A DNA stretch of 52,138 nucleotides, from NCBI GenBank assembly GCA_009885795.1, contig VFKA01000031.1:1-52138 (forward strand). The letters are read 5' to 3'. Source of the DNA: Rhodospirillales bacterium. Lineage in GTDB: Bacteria > Pseudomonadota > Alphaproteobacteria > Dongiales > Dongiaceae. Position numbers and translations under genes: made by a program. Below are positions 26,688-34,499 of the stretch, one piece after another. The notes under the pieces are model-generated. The model did no database searches, was not told the DNA's origin, and saw only the letters and a list, made by a program, of their open reading frames with translations. Every line of letters begins with the position of its first letter. Position 1 is the stretch's first letter.

Positions 26688-27457
26688 TGGCCCTTGATCT
26701 CCTGAATGATGTTGCCGCCATCGACGACGATGAGCTGACCGGTGACATAGCTGGCCTCGTCGCCGGCGAGAAAGAGGACGACAGCGGCGACCTCCTCCGG
26801 CCGGCCGGCGCGGCCGATAGGCGTCGCCTTGCCGGCCCGCCGCTCCTTGGCCGAGCTGGAGCCGGTGGCGATCCAGCCGGGAGCGACCGCGTTGCAGGTG
26901 ACGCCCCTCGGGCCAGCCTCGATCGCGACCGCGCGGGTGAGACCGACCATGGCCGCCTTGGCCGAGCCGTAGGCGCCGCCCTTCGGGAACAGCACCAGCG
27001 GCCCCGAGACCGAGGAGACGTTGACGATGCGCCCGCGGCGCCGGCGCAACATGCCCGGCAGCACGGCGCGGGTGATGGCGAGACAAGTATCGAGGTTGAT
27101 GGCGAAGGCGCGGCGCCAGTCGCGGTCCGAGATTTCGTGCACGCGCGAAGCCCGGTGGGCAATGCCGGTCTGGACCATGCCGGCGTTGTTGACCAGGATG
27201 TCGATGGGGCCAAGCGCGCGGGCCGTTCGCTCGGCCAACCGCGCGGCCGCGCCGGGCCGGACGAGATCGGCGACGAAGGCGGCGTGGCGCGAGGCGCCGC
27301 CCGGCAGTTCCTCGAGCCGGTCCAGGATTCGCCGCGTCGTCGAGGTGATGGCGACCCGCGCGCCGGCCTCGGCCAGCAAGCGCGCGCTGGCGAATCCGAT
27401 CCCCGTAGGACTGCCGGCGCCGGTCACTAGCGCGACGCGGTCGCGGACTCCCGTCAT
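26684..27457 (-). CDS. short-chain dehydrogenase/reductase (SDR) 2
   Basis: A 257-residue SDR with the slightly unusual cofactor loop TGAGSPTGIG (from residue 12), NNAG at 90-93 and the active site S149, Y163, K167 (YGSAK). The C-terminus GQLIVVDGGNIIQE is standard. It shares little sequence with SDR 1 beyond the fold, so this is not a recent duplication. It starts 1 nt after the OsmC stop and overlaps SDR 1 by 4 nt, so the three are one transcription unit. Confidence 0.9.
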   Translation of the reverse strand: MTGVRDRVALVTGAGSPTGIGFASARLLAEAGARVAITSTTRRILDRLEELPGGASRHAAFVADLVRPGAAARLAERTARALGPIDILVNNAGMVQTGIAHRASRVHEISDRDWRRAFAINLDTCLAITRAVLPGMLRRRRGRIVNVSSVSGPLVLFPKGGAYGSAKAAMVGLTRAVAIEAGPRGVTCNAVAPGWIATGSSSAKERRAGKATPIGRAGRPEEVAAVVLFLAGDEASYVTGQLIVVDGGNIIQEIKGQ

Positions 27458-27458
27458 G

Positions 27459-27968
27459 TCAGGCGCGCCGCAAGGACGCGCCGAGCGCGGGACTGGCGTT
27501 CAGGGTCTGGTAGACGACGCAGTATCGCTCGGTGAGTTTGAGCAGTTTGTCGAGCGCCTCGGGGGCGGCGTCGGTGTCGAGGTCGAAGCGAAGCCGGATG
27601 GCGCGGAAACCGACGGGCGCGTCCTTGGCGACGCCGAGCGTGCCGCGGAAATCGAGGTCGCCCTCGGCCGCGACCCGGCCCGAGCGAACCTCGATGCCTA
27701 GCGCGGTGGCGACGGCCTTCAGGGTGACGCCGGCGCAGGCGACGAGCGCCTCCAGCAGCATATCGCCGGAACAGAGAGCCGAGCCGTCGCCGCCGGTGGC
27801 GGGATGCAAGCCGGCCTCGGCGATCGCGCGTCCGGTGTCCACCTTGCAGGTGATGCCGTGGGCGCCCAGCTCGCCGCTGGCGCGCAGCGTTATGAGTGCG
27901 CTTTCCGGCGCCGCTCGGTAACGCTCCTTCAGCGGCGCCTGTAGGAATCGCAGTGACTCGGAGTTCAT
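27459..27968 (-). CDS. OsmC-family protein
   Basis: A 169-residue OsmC/Ohr-fold protein with the two redox cysteines C78 (ALVACAGVTL) and C150 (RYCVVYQTL). Family members reduce organic or fatty-acid hydroperoxides with lipoyl or thiol donors. The central GDMLLEALVACAG is typical of the YhfA-like branch. It leads the OsmC-SDR-SDR-radical SAM-hydrolase-SRAP set and is divergent from the Cys-rich flavodoxin-like gene. A strong palindrome lies 28 nt upstream of its start. Confidence 0.88.
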   Translation of the reverse strand: MNSESLRFLQAPLKERYRAAPESALITLRASGELGAHGITCKVDTGRAIAEAGLHPATGGDGSALCSGDMLLEALVACAGVTLKAVATALGIEVRSGRVAAEGDLDFRGTLGVAKDAPVGFRAIRLRFDLDTDAAPEALDKLLKLTERYCVVYQTLNASPALGASLRRA

Positions 27969-27995
27969 GACCGGCCTCCCTTGGATCGAGATTCA

Positions 27996-28034
27996 CGCTT
28001 CACATTGCAGCACTTGGTGCTTCAATGTGAAGCG
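27996..28034. promoter_or_regulatory. 39-nt near-perfect palindrome between divergent genes
   Basis: Outer arms CGCTTCACATTG (27996-28007) and CAATGTGAAGCG (28023-28034) pair perfectly. Inside, AGCAC (28009-28013) pairs with GTGCT (28017-28021) around a TTG loop, with a single C/T mismatch between the two stems. The gap between the two divergent start codons is only 87 nt, so the palindrome must overlap both promoters or leaders. A dimeric regulator binding site is the simplest reading. Confidence 0.65.
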
Positions 28035-28055
28035 ATCAGATCCTAGGAGGCAATC

Positions 28056-29132
28056 ATGGCCAAGATCGATGTCCGCCGCGGCATGCCGAGCGTCCAACTC
28101 GGCAAGAAGGAGTTCGCCCGGCGTTTCCGCGACCGCTTTTACGATCCCGCCTTCGAGGGATTGAAATCGAGCCTCGACGGGATCATCGACAAGGCTTGGG
28201 AGGCCTATGACGAGTACCGGAAGAACCCGCGCACGAGGAGCGCCGGCGCCGGCTTCGCCGAGCCGACAGCGCAATTGCCGGTGGAGTGGCTCGATACCCG
28301 CAAGCGCACCGCCGCGGCCGAGCGCCGGCAAAAGAACCGCAAGTCGCCGTCGCGCGTTCTCATCGTCAATGGCTCGTCGCGCAGCGACCAGAGCTGCCCC
28401 GGCGAGATGTCGAAGACGTATCGGCTGGTCGAAATCGCGCGGGGCGCGTTGAGGCGGCGGCGCATCGAGGTCGAAGTTCTCGATCTAAGCCGGCTCACCT
28501 CCGAATACGGCCGCGTCATCCACCCTTGCAAGGCGTGCATCTCGACGGCGATGCCGCTCTGCAACTGGCCCTGCTCCTGCTACCCGAATTTCGCCGTGGG
28601 GCAGGTGAACGACTGGATGGCCGACATCTATCCGATGTGGGCGGCGGCGCACGGGGTCATGATCGTCACCCCGGTCAACTGGTACCAGGCGCCGAGCTCG
28701 CTCAAGCTCATGATCGACCGGCTGGTGTGCGCCGATGGCGGCAACCCGGACCCGACGCTGACCGGCGGCAAGGATCCGGCCCGCGCAAAGGAACTCGAAC
28801 TCAAGGGCTGGTCCTATCCGCGCCATCTCGCGGGGCGCGTCTTCTCGGTGGTGGTGCATGGCGACGCGGCGGGGGTCGAAACCTTGCGCCGCATCCTCGC
28901 CGATTGGCTCACCGACATCGGCCTCATCCCGGCCGGCCACATGGCGGTGATCGGCTCCTATATCGGTTATTACGAGCCTTACGCGACGAGCCACGACGAC
29001 CTCGACCGCGACAAGGATTTCCAGGACGAGGTCAGGAACGCCGCGCTGTCGCTGGCCGAGGCGGTGAGGCTGCTGCGCCGCGGCAAGCTGATCCAGCCCG
29101 ACGCAAGGTTGAAGGAGACAAGGCCGAAGTGA
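28056..29132 (+). CDS. flavodoxin-like/NADPH-dependent FMN reductase family protein with Cys cluster
   Basis: A 358-residue protein. Residues 1-~95 are a basic N-terminal extension of unknown role. From residue 100 (SRVLIVNGSSRSDQSCPGEM) the flavodoxin-like fold follows, with FMN-loop-like VTPVNWYQAPSSLKLMIDRL. Five cysteines cluster at C158, C161, C169, C173 and C175 (HPCKACISTAMPLC, NWPCSC), resembling the compact cluster motif of iron-sulfur flavoproteins, though the spacing differs. The Shine-Dalgarno AGGAGG is ideal, 6 nt before ATG. It may reduce a quinone, a metal or an electrophile; the substrate is unknown. Confidence 0.8.
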   Translation: MAKIDVRRGMPSVQLGKKEFARRFRDRFYDPAFEGLKSSLDGIIDKAWEAYDEYRKNPRTRSAGAGFAEPTAQLPVEWLDTRKRTAAAERRQKNRKSPSRVLIVNGSSRSDQSCPGEMSKTYRLVEIARGALRRRRIEVEVLDLSRLTSEYGRVIHPCKACISTAMPLCNWPCSCYPNFAVGQVNDWMADIYPMWAAAHGVMIVTPVNWYQAPSSLKLMIDRLVCADGGNPDPTLTGGKDPARAKELELKGWSYPRHLAGRVFSVVVHGDAAGVETLRRILADWLTDIGLIPAGHMAVIGSYIGYYEPYATSHDDLDRDKDFQDEVRNAALSLAEAVRLLRRGKLIQPDARLKETRPK

Positions 29133-29186
29133 GCCGTTCAAATCGACGCTACCGCGTCATACGCACAGCGGCGCCCTCCGCGGCAA

Positions 29187-29280
29187 TTGAATTAAGTGCA
29201 CTGTCACCGAAATTCCCGAAATTCCTAATTAGTGCACTGTCACCGAAATAGCCGAATTAAGTGCACTGTCACCGAATTAG
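29187..29280 (+). repeat. three direct repeats with core AGTGCACTGTCACCGAA
   Basis: The 17-nt core is identical at 29195-29211, 29231-29247 and 29260-29276, each preceded by AATTA or AATT and followed by more A/T. A fourth partial copy (CCACCGAATTAG) begins at 29281. Spacings are 36 and 29 nt. The GTGCAC centre is itself palindromic. The array fills the gap between the flavodoxin-like gene and cytochrome c. I know similar GTGCACTGTCACCG text from intergenic repeats in other proteobacteria, some next to REP-associated transposases, but none is present here. Confidence 0.8.
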
Positions 29281-29293
29281 CCACCGAATTAGC

Positions 29294-29689
29294 TCAGGGC
29301 GCCGGTTGCTTCAGGTATTCGATGACGTTCAGGCGGTCGTCCTCTTTCTTGAGACCGGCGAACGTCATCTTGCCGCCGGGGACGACCTCCTTGGGGCTGG
29401 CGAGGTAGGCATCGAGCTTGTCCTCGGTCCAGACGATGCCGGACGCTTTCATGGCATCCGAATACTTGAATCCCTCGATCGTCGCCGCCGGCCGGCCCAC
29501 GACCCCCGCCAGCGACGGCCCGACCTTGTTCTTGCCGACCTCCAGGGAATGGCAGGTCGCGCATTTCTTGAATACTTTTTCGCCCGCCGCCGCATCGGCC
29601 GCCGCGGCGGCCGTTCCGCCGCACCCGACGGCGGCCGCGGCGAGGATGGAAACGAGCCAAAGCCTTGAAAATGCCGTTCTCGAACGCAT
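29294..29689 (-). CDS. class I cytochrome c (soluble or lipid-anchored)
   Basis: A 131-residue protein from ATG 29689 with a signal peptide (about residues 1-31), heme motif CATCH, and axial Met in GGKMTFAGL. The segment GPSLAGVVGRPAATIEGFKYSDAMK is typical of mitochondrial-like c550/cyc M proteins. An AVGC near the signal end could act as a lipobox, which would tether it to the membrane. It closes the oxidase operon, 31 nt after subunit IV, so it probably delivers electrons to this oxidase. Confidence 0.92.
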   Translation of the reverse strand: MRSRTAFSRLWLVSILAAAAVGCGGTAAAAADAAAGEKVFKKCATCHSLEVGKNKVGPSLAGVVGRPAATIEGFKYSDAMKASGIVWTEDKLDAYLASPKEVVPGGKMTFAGLKKEDDRLNVIEYLKQPAP

Positions 29690-29720
29690 GTCGATCCCTC
29701 TGCTTATGAAGCTGTCCAGG

Positions 29721-30044
29721 CTAGGAGCCCGGTCCAAAGAAAATGCCCCGCGAAATCATGGTGTAGTCCGCTTCGAACGTCATCAGGAACACGAACACCA
29801 GCACCAACAGCGGCGGCAGCAAGATGGCGTACATCAGGGCGAGCCGCTCCCAAGCCATGTGCATGAAGATAGCGACGATCAGCCCGGCCTTCAACATCAT
29901 GAACAGCAGGATCAGCCCCCACCTGGGGTAACCCTCGATATTGTAGTAGTCGACCATGTACGAAAAAGCGCTGAGGACGAACAGCAGTCCCCAGATCTTG
30001 AGATAGACGCTTATCGGATGTTGTTGGCCCTCTGCGTGCGCCAT
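29721..30044 (-). CDS. cytochrome c oxidase subunit IV-like protein
   Basis: A 107-residue protein with three predicted helices: VYLKIWGLLFVLSAFSYMVDY, RWGLILLFMMLKAGLIVAIFMH and MYAILLPPLLVLVFVFLMTF. The KAGLIVAIFMHM region is the conserved centre of the prokaryotic subunit IV (CyoD/CtaF-like) family. It stabilises the core complex rather than catalysing. It lies 9 nt after subunit III. Confidence 0.85.
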   Translation of the reverse strand: MAHAEGQQHPISVYLKIWGLLFVLSAFSYMVDYYNIEGYPRWGLILLFMMLKAGLIVAIFMHMAWERLALMYAILLPPLLVLVFVFLMTFEADYTMISRGIFFGPGS

Positions 30045-30053
30045 GATTTCCTC

Positions 30054-30779
30054 TTACCAGAGATAAAAGACCGCGAAGATGAAGACCCAGACCAGGTCGA
30101 CGAAATGCCAATACAGCCCCATGATTTCGACGGCTTCGTAGTTGCCCTTCCGGCTGGTGAAGAAGCCGCGTTTTTCGCGGTCGAAATCCCCGCGCCAAAC
30201 TTTTCGCGCGGTGATGATCAGGAACAGCACGCCGATCGACACGTGAAAGCCATGAAAGCCCGTGATCATGAAGAAGGACGAGCCGAACTGGGCCGCGCCG
30301 AACGGGTTGCCCCAGGGACGCACCCCTTCCTCGACGATCAACTTGGTCCACTCGAAGGCCTGCATGCCGACGAACATGGCGCCAAAAAGCGCGGTCACCA
30401 GCATCAAGACGGCGGATTTGACGCGATCGCGCCGATAGCCGAAGTTGACGGCCATGGCCATCGTGCCGCTGCTGCTGATCAAGATGAAGGTCATGATGGC
30501 GATCAGGATGAGCGGTATTTTCTCGCCCCCGAAGCTCAAGGCGAAGACCGTGCTGGGGTCGGGCCACGGCTCCGTCGTGGACATGCGCACCGTCATGTAC
30601 GAGAGCAGGAAAATGCTGAAGATGAAGGTGTCGCTGAGGAGGAAGATCCACATCATCGCCTTGCCCCAGGGGACGTTCTTGAACGCCCGCTGGTCCGAGG
30701 ACCAGTCGGCGGCGATGCCCTGCCACCCTTCCGGGGGGGTGCGCGCCTGTCCTTCGTTTGTCACCGCAGCTTGCGTCAT
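30054..30779 (-). CDS. cytochrome c oxidase subunit III
   Basis: A 241-residue subunit III with canonical FFMITGFHGFHVSIGVLFL and C-terminal GLYWHFVDLVWVFIFAVFYLW. Five or more membrane helices are predicted. In the coxMNOP operon of Bradyrhizobium two subunit III-like genes follow subunits II and I in the same order, and this would correspond to the second (coxP). It helps keep the D-pathway stable. It begins 15 nt after the other subunit III-like gene. Confidence 0.92.
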   Translation of the reverse strand: MTQAAVTNEGQARTPPEGWQGIAADWSSDQRAFKNVPWGKAMMWIFLLSDTFIFSIFLLSYMTVRMSTTEPWPDPSTVFALSFGGEKIPLILIAIMTFILISSSGTMAMAVNFGYRRDRVKSAVLMLVTALFGAMFVGMQAFEWTKLIVEEGVRPWGNPFGAAQFGSSFFMITGFHGFHVSIGVLFLIITARKVWRGDFDREKRGFFTSRKGNYEAVEIMGLYWHFVDLVWVFIFAVFYLW

Positions 30780-30794
30780 GAGCTTTGATCCTGC

Positions 30795-31454
30795 TTACCT
30801 GATTCCACAGATGGCGAGCAATATGCCCAGATTGTCATTGCCTGAAAACAGCAGGCCGAAAAGGACCAGCCATACCAGGAGCAAGAAGTGCCAGTAAACG
30901 GTACACAACTCCACGCCCGAGCGTAACTGGATTCCATCGAAACCGCGCCACGCTTTGGCGGCGGTCCAGCCCCAAGCCGCCAGGCCGCCCAACAGGTGAA
31001 CCGCGTGCAGCGCCGTGATCAGGTAAAAGAAACCGATCGCCGGGTTGGTGACGTCGAAAGCAACCATCATGTTCAGCTGCCGCCAGGCCGCGACCTGCCC
31101 GCCCAGAAATCCAACGGCGAAAACGCCCGCGGCCATCAGGCCCATCGACACAGCCTTGAGTTCGCCGCGGCGAACCGCGATCCGCGCCCATTGCATCGCG
31201 ACGCTGCTCAACACCAGCATCCCCGTGTTCAGCCACAAGAGCCACGGTTGCGGCGAGGGGCGCCAGTCCTCGAACTCCATCCGGCTTGCGTAAGCCACGA
31301 TCAAGAGCAAGAACAGGACCGTCGCCACGACAAGAAACATCCGCAGGCCGAGCGCCGCCGTGGGCAGGAGAAAGGCGCGCCGATTGTGAAGGTCGACGAC
31401 CGTACCCGGCACCGTCACCCAGGGCTTTTCCGTCAATTGCTGGAAGAGAGTCAC
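30795..31454 (-). CDS. second subunit III-like protein of the oxidase
   Basis: A 219-residue membrane protein related to subunit III but diverged: helices at LRMFLVVATVLFLLLIVAYA, WLLWLNTGMLVLSSVAMQWA and GFFYLITALHAVHLLGGLAAW, ending VYWHFLLLVWLVLFGLLF. HAVHLLGG and YWHF-LVW mark the family. Tandem, non-identical subunit III genes are a feature of coxMNOP-type operons (this would match coxO). Its separate role is unclear. Confidence 0.85.
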   Translation of the reverse strand: MTLFQQLTEKPWVTVPGTVVDLHNRRAFLLPTAALGLRMFLVVATVLFLLLIVAYASRMEFEDWRPSPQPWLLWLNTGMLVLSSVAMQWARIAVRRGELKAVSMGLMAAGVFAVGFLGGQVAAWRQLNMMVAFDVTNPAIGFFYLITALHAVHLLGGLAAWGWTAAKAWRGFDGIQLRSGVELCTVYWHFLLLVWLVLFGLLFSGNDNLGILLAICGIR

Positions 31455-31497
31455 GCCTCAGCCACAAATTGAGATTGCCCAGCCCACCCGACCGCCC

Positions 31498-33306
31498 CTA
31501 TTCCGCCGGCTGAGCCGCGGCGCCGGGAAGCGCCTCGTGGCTTTCGTTGCCGGTTTCCCGGCTCGGCGGAACGTTCTGCGGTATGAAGTCCTCGGCGGCG
31601 CCCGGCACGCTGTAGGCGTAAGGCCAGCGATAGACCAGCGGCAGCGCCGGACCCCAGTTGCCATGCCCCGGCGGGGATTCGGGCGTCTGCCACTCCAGCG
31701 ACGCGGCCCGCCAAGGATTGCGGCCGGCGAGCTTTCCCTTGGAGAGACTCCACGCCAGGTTGAACAAGAACAACACCTGCGTCGCGCCCACGATCAACGC
31801 GATGACGGTGACGAATTCGTTCAGCGTCGCGGCCGATGGCGGGATGAAACCGGTTTCGCCCATTTCGAAGTATCGGCGCGGCACGCCCAGAAAGCCCAGA
31901 TAGTGCAGGGGGAGAAAAATCGCGTAGGCGCCGAGGAAGGTGACCCAGAAATGAATCCAGCCCAAGGTTTCGTTCAGCATTCGCCCGGTGATCAAGGGGT
32001 ACCAATGGTAGATCGCCCCGAAGATGACGAGGATCGGCGCCACGCCCATCACCATATGAAAGTGGGCGACCACGAACATGGTGTCCGACAGCGGGATATC
32101 GACGACCGCGTTGCCGAGGAAGAGGCCGGTGATTCCCCCGTTCACGAAGGTGATGATGAAGGCGATGGCAAACAGCATCGGGATCGTCAGGTGGATGTTG
32201 CCGCGCCACAGCGTCAGCGTCCAGTTATAGACCTTGAGGGCGGTGGGGACGGCGATGATGAGCGTGGTGGTGGCGAAGAAGAATCCGAAATACGGGTGCA
32301 TGCCGCTGACATACATGTGGTGCGCCCACACCACGAAGCTGAGGGCGCCGATCACCACGATCGCCCAGACCATCATCCGATAGCCGAAGATGTTCCTTCT
32401 TGCATGGACGCTGAGCAGGTCGGAGACGATGCCGAAGGCCGGCAAGGCGACGATGTAGACCTCGGGATGGCCGAAAAACCAGAACAAGTGTTGAAACAAT
32501 ATCGGACTGCCGCCGCCATACGCCAGCTGTTCGCCCATCTCGACGATGGCCGGCATGAAGAAGCTGGTCCCCAGGATCCGGTCCAGCGTCATCATGATGG
32601 CGCCGACGAACAAGGCGGGGAAGGCCAACAGCGCGAGCACGGTGGCCATGAAGATGCCCCATACCGTCAACGGCATGCGCATCAGCGTCATCCCGCGCGC
32701 GCGCGCCTGCAGCACGGTCACCACGTAGTTCAAGCCGCCCATGGTGAACCCGACGATGAAGAGCGCGAGCGAGACGAGCATCAGAATGATTCCGCCGTCC
32801 GACCCCGGCGTGCCGGAGAGGATGGCCTGGGGCGGGTAGAGCGTCCAGCCGGCGCCGGTCGGTCCGCCCGGCACGAAGAAGCTCGCGACCAGCACCAGCA
32901 CGGCGAGCAGATAGATCCAATAGCTCAGCATATTCACATAGGGGAAGACCATGTCGCGGGCGCCGACCATCAGCGGGATCAAGTAGTTGCCGAAGCCGCC
33001 CAGGAACAGCGCCGTGAGCAGGTAGATCACCATGATCATCCCGTGCATGGTGATGTACTGGTAATATTCGCCGGCGTCGATGAACGAGAACGTGTCCGGG
33101 AACCCCAATTGGAGGCGCATCAGCCACGACAACACCAAGGCCACCAGCCCGATCGAGATCGCGGTCAGGGAGTACTGGATGGCGATGACCTTGGCGTCCT
33201 GGGAAAAGACGTAGGTCGTCCACCAGCTATGCGAATGGTAAAGGTCCATCTCCCCGACTTCGGCGGGCGGGACTTGTTCGGCTTTGGTGGGGGCGAAGCT
33301 GGCCAT
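31498..33306 (-). CDS. ctaD: cytochrome c oxidase subunit I (aa3 type, A1)
   Basis: A 602-residue catalytic subunit. Heme ligands lie in YITMHGMIM and HFHMVMG, and CuB ligands in HPEVYI and WAHHMYVSGM. The Glu and Tyr of HPEVY (E286 and the His-Tyr crosslink in Rhodobacter numbering) place it in family A1. The D-pathway Asp is in VGARDMVFP and the K-pathway Lys in VPTALKVYNW, so both proton pathways are intact. A ~60-residue hydrophilic C-terminal tail follows the last helix. It reduces oxygen to water with proton pumping. No heme A synthesis or Cox11 genes are in the window. Confidence 0.95.
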   Translation of the reverse strand: MASFAPTKAEQVPPAEVGEMDLYHSHSWWTTYVFSQDAKVIAIQYSLTAISIGLVALVLSWLMRLQLGFPDTFSFIDAGEYYQYITMHGMIMVIYLLTALFLGGFGNYLIPLMVGARDMVFPYVNMLSYWIYLLAVLVLVASFFVPGGPTGAGWTLYPPQAILSGTPGSDGGIILMLVSLALFIVGFTMGGLNYVVTVLQARARGMTLMRMPLTVWGIFMATVLALLAFPALFVGAIMMTLDRILGTSFFMPAIVEMGEQLAYGGGSPILFQHLFWFFGHPEVYIVALPAFGIVSDLLSVHARRNIFGYRMMVWAIVVIGALSFVVWAHHMYVSGMHPYFGFFFATTTLIIAVPTALKVYNWTLTLWRGNIHLTIPMLFAIAFIITFVNGGITGLFLGNAVVDIPLSDTMFVVAHFHMVMGVAPILVIFGAIYHWYPLITGRMLNETLGWIHFWVTFLGAYAIFLPLHYLGFLGVPRRYFEMGETGFIPPSAATLNEFVTVIALIVGATQVLFLFNLAWSLSKGKLAGRNPWRAASLEWQTPESPPGHGNWGPALPLVYRWPYAYSVPGAAEDFIPQNVPPSRETGNESHEALPGAAAQPAE

Positions 33307-33364
33307 CAGAACATTCTCCTAGCATTCATCGCGCGGGCGCTCTTGGCTTCGAGATCTCGAATCG

Positions 33365-34198
33365 TCATGGCGCGGCCGCTAATTCCTCGCCGGCGCCGTT
33401 GCCGGCGCGCGCCAGCGACTGCGCGAACGTCGGCTGCTCCGCCAGCCATGCCCGATAGGGGATTTCCTCGTCGACAACGACCTTGCCCCGCATAGCATAG
33501 TGGCCGACACCGCACAATTCAAAGCACAGCACGTCGAAGGTTCCGGTTCGCGTCGGGGTGAACCAGAAGTAGGTGACCGTGCCGGGCACCATGTCCATCT
33601 TGGCCCGGAACTGGGGCACATAAAAGTCGTGCAGGACGTCGATCGAGCGGAGCAACACCTTCACCGGTTTATCGAGCGGAATGTGCAGCTCGTCGCTTTC
33701 GATCAAGATATCGTCTTGGCCGTTGGCGTCGTCCGGATTCAAACCGAACGGGTTATCGGAATCGATTTTGCGCGAGTCGGAGGTGCCCATGACGCCGTCC
33801 TGCCCGGGCAAGCGGTAGGTGAACTGCCACTGCTGGGCCAAGACCTCGAACTCGGTGGCGTCCTTGGGGACCGTGATGAATTGGTCCCATACGAACAAGC
33901 CGGGCGCCAACATGCCGGCGACGCCAACCGTGGTCAATCCGGTAAGCCACCACTCCAATTTCTTGTTCTCCGGCTCGTACACCGCCCGTCGTCCCGGCCG
34001 GTATCGGTAGCGGAACACGCAATAGGCCATGAAAAAAATCATGGCGATGAAAACAACCCCGGTGATCCAGAATGTGATGATGATCGTGTCGTCGATGTAA
34101 CCCCAATTCGAGGCAATGGGCGTCCACCACCACGGGCTCAGAAAGTGAAACGCGACCGTGCCGATGCCTACCAAGAGTATCAAGAGCGCTACAATCAT
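33365..34198 (-). CDS. coxB: cytochrome c oxidase subunit II
   Basis: A 277-residue subunit with an N-terminal membrane anchor, a second helix (FWITGVVFIAMIFFMAYCVF) and a periplasmic cupredoxin domain. The CuA site is complete: His in VLHDFYVP and CFELCGVGHYAM (C-x3-C-x3-H-x2-M). The tryptophan entry residue is in QQWQFTYRLPG. A loop of about 30 residues (GVMGTSDSRKID...GQDDI) is inserted before the copper-site half, as in the alternative alphaproteobacterial oxidases. It receives electrons from cytochrome c. First gene of the operon; order II-I-III-III-IV-cyt c. Confidence 0.94.
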   Translation of the reverse strand: MIVALLILLVGIGTVAFHFLSPWWWTPIASNWGYIDDTIIITFWITGVVFIAMIFFMAYCVFRYRYRPGRRAVYEPENKKLEWWLTGLTTVGVAGMLAPGLFVWDQFITVPKDATEFEVLAQQWQFTYRLPGQDGVMGTSDSRKIDSDNPFGLNPDDANGQDDILIESDELHIPLDKPVKVLLRSIDVLHDFYVPQFRAKMDMVPGTVTYFWFTPTRTGTFDVLCFELCGVGHYAMRGKVVVDEEIPYRAWLAEQPTFAQSLARAGNGAGEELAAAP

Positions 34199-34499
34199 TT
34201 CCCAATCCTTGCCTCTAGCAGAGTGTCGAACAAGCCGAGACGGCGATCACCCATCGACCGGACGAGGGGATTTCATCGCGGTCAATTCCGTAACAGGGAG
34301 CCCGCATGACCGATTCTTCCCGGACGGCGTCAAGAATCGACGCGACTATAGCCGCTCGCGCTGGTTCCATCTAGCGCCAAAATCGGCCCCTCGGCCAAAT
34401 TTCGCTCCCCTCGGCGAGTGTCGGTTCTGGGCGGATAGGCGGGGCGCGCCTGGGCTGGAAGCGCTGGCCCGGACCGCTCCGGCGTTGACAAGCGTAGCC
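34199..34499. other. intergenic region between the cox operon and a divergent membrane protein gene
   Basis: About 300 nt with no gene I can support. It must carry the cox promoter (minus), for which I see no clear consensus. On the plus side TTGACA at 34485-34490 and TAACAA at 34508-34513 are 17 nt apart and would place transcription of the plus gene near 34520, favouring its downstream start. Confidence 0.5.

Noticed and set aside
25902-27086. A long N-terminal extension of SDR 1
   Set aside because: The added part lies within the other SDR gene in another frame; ATG 26687 with a 4-nt overlap is the natural start.
29187-29280. A mini CRISPR array
   Set aside because: Repeat core is only 17 nt, spacers are unequal (19 and 12 nt), and there are no cas genes.
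31498-33306. Loss of the K-pathway lysine in subunit I (Arg-Arg-Asn before IFGY)
   Set aside because: On closer alignment the pathway lysine is in VPTALKVYNW and is present; the other site is not the K-pathway residue.
31537-33495. 652-codon plus-strand frame opposite the oxidase subunit I gene
   Set aside because: Fully antisense to a complete catalytic subunit; composition is the usual His/Arg/Asp/Gln shadow of membrane-protein codons.
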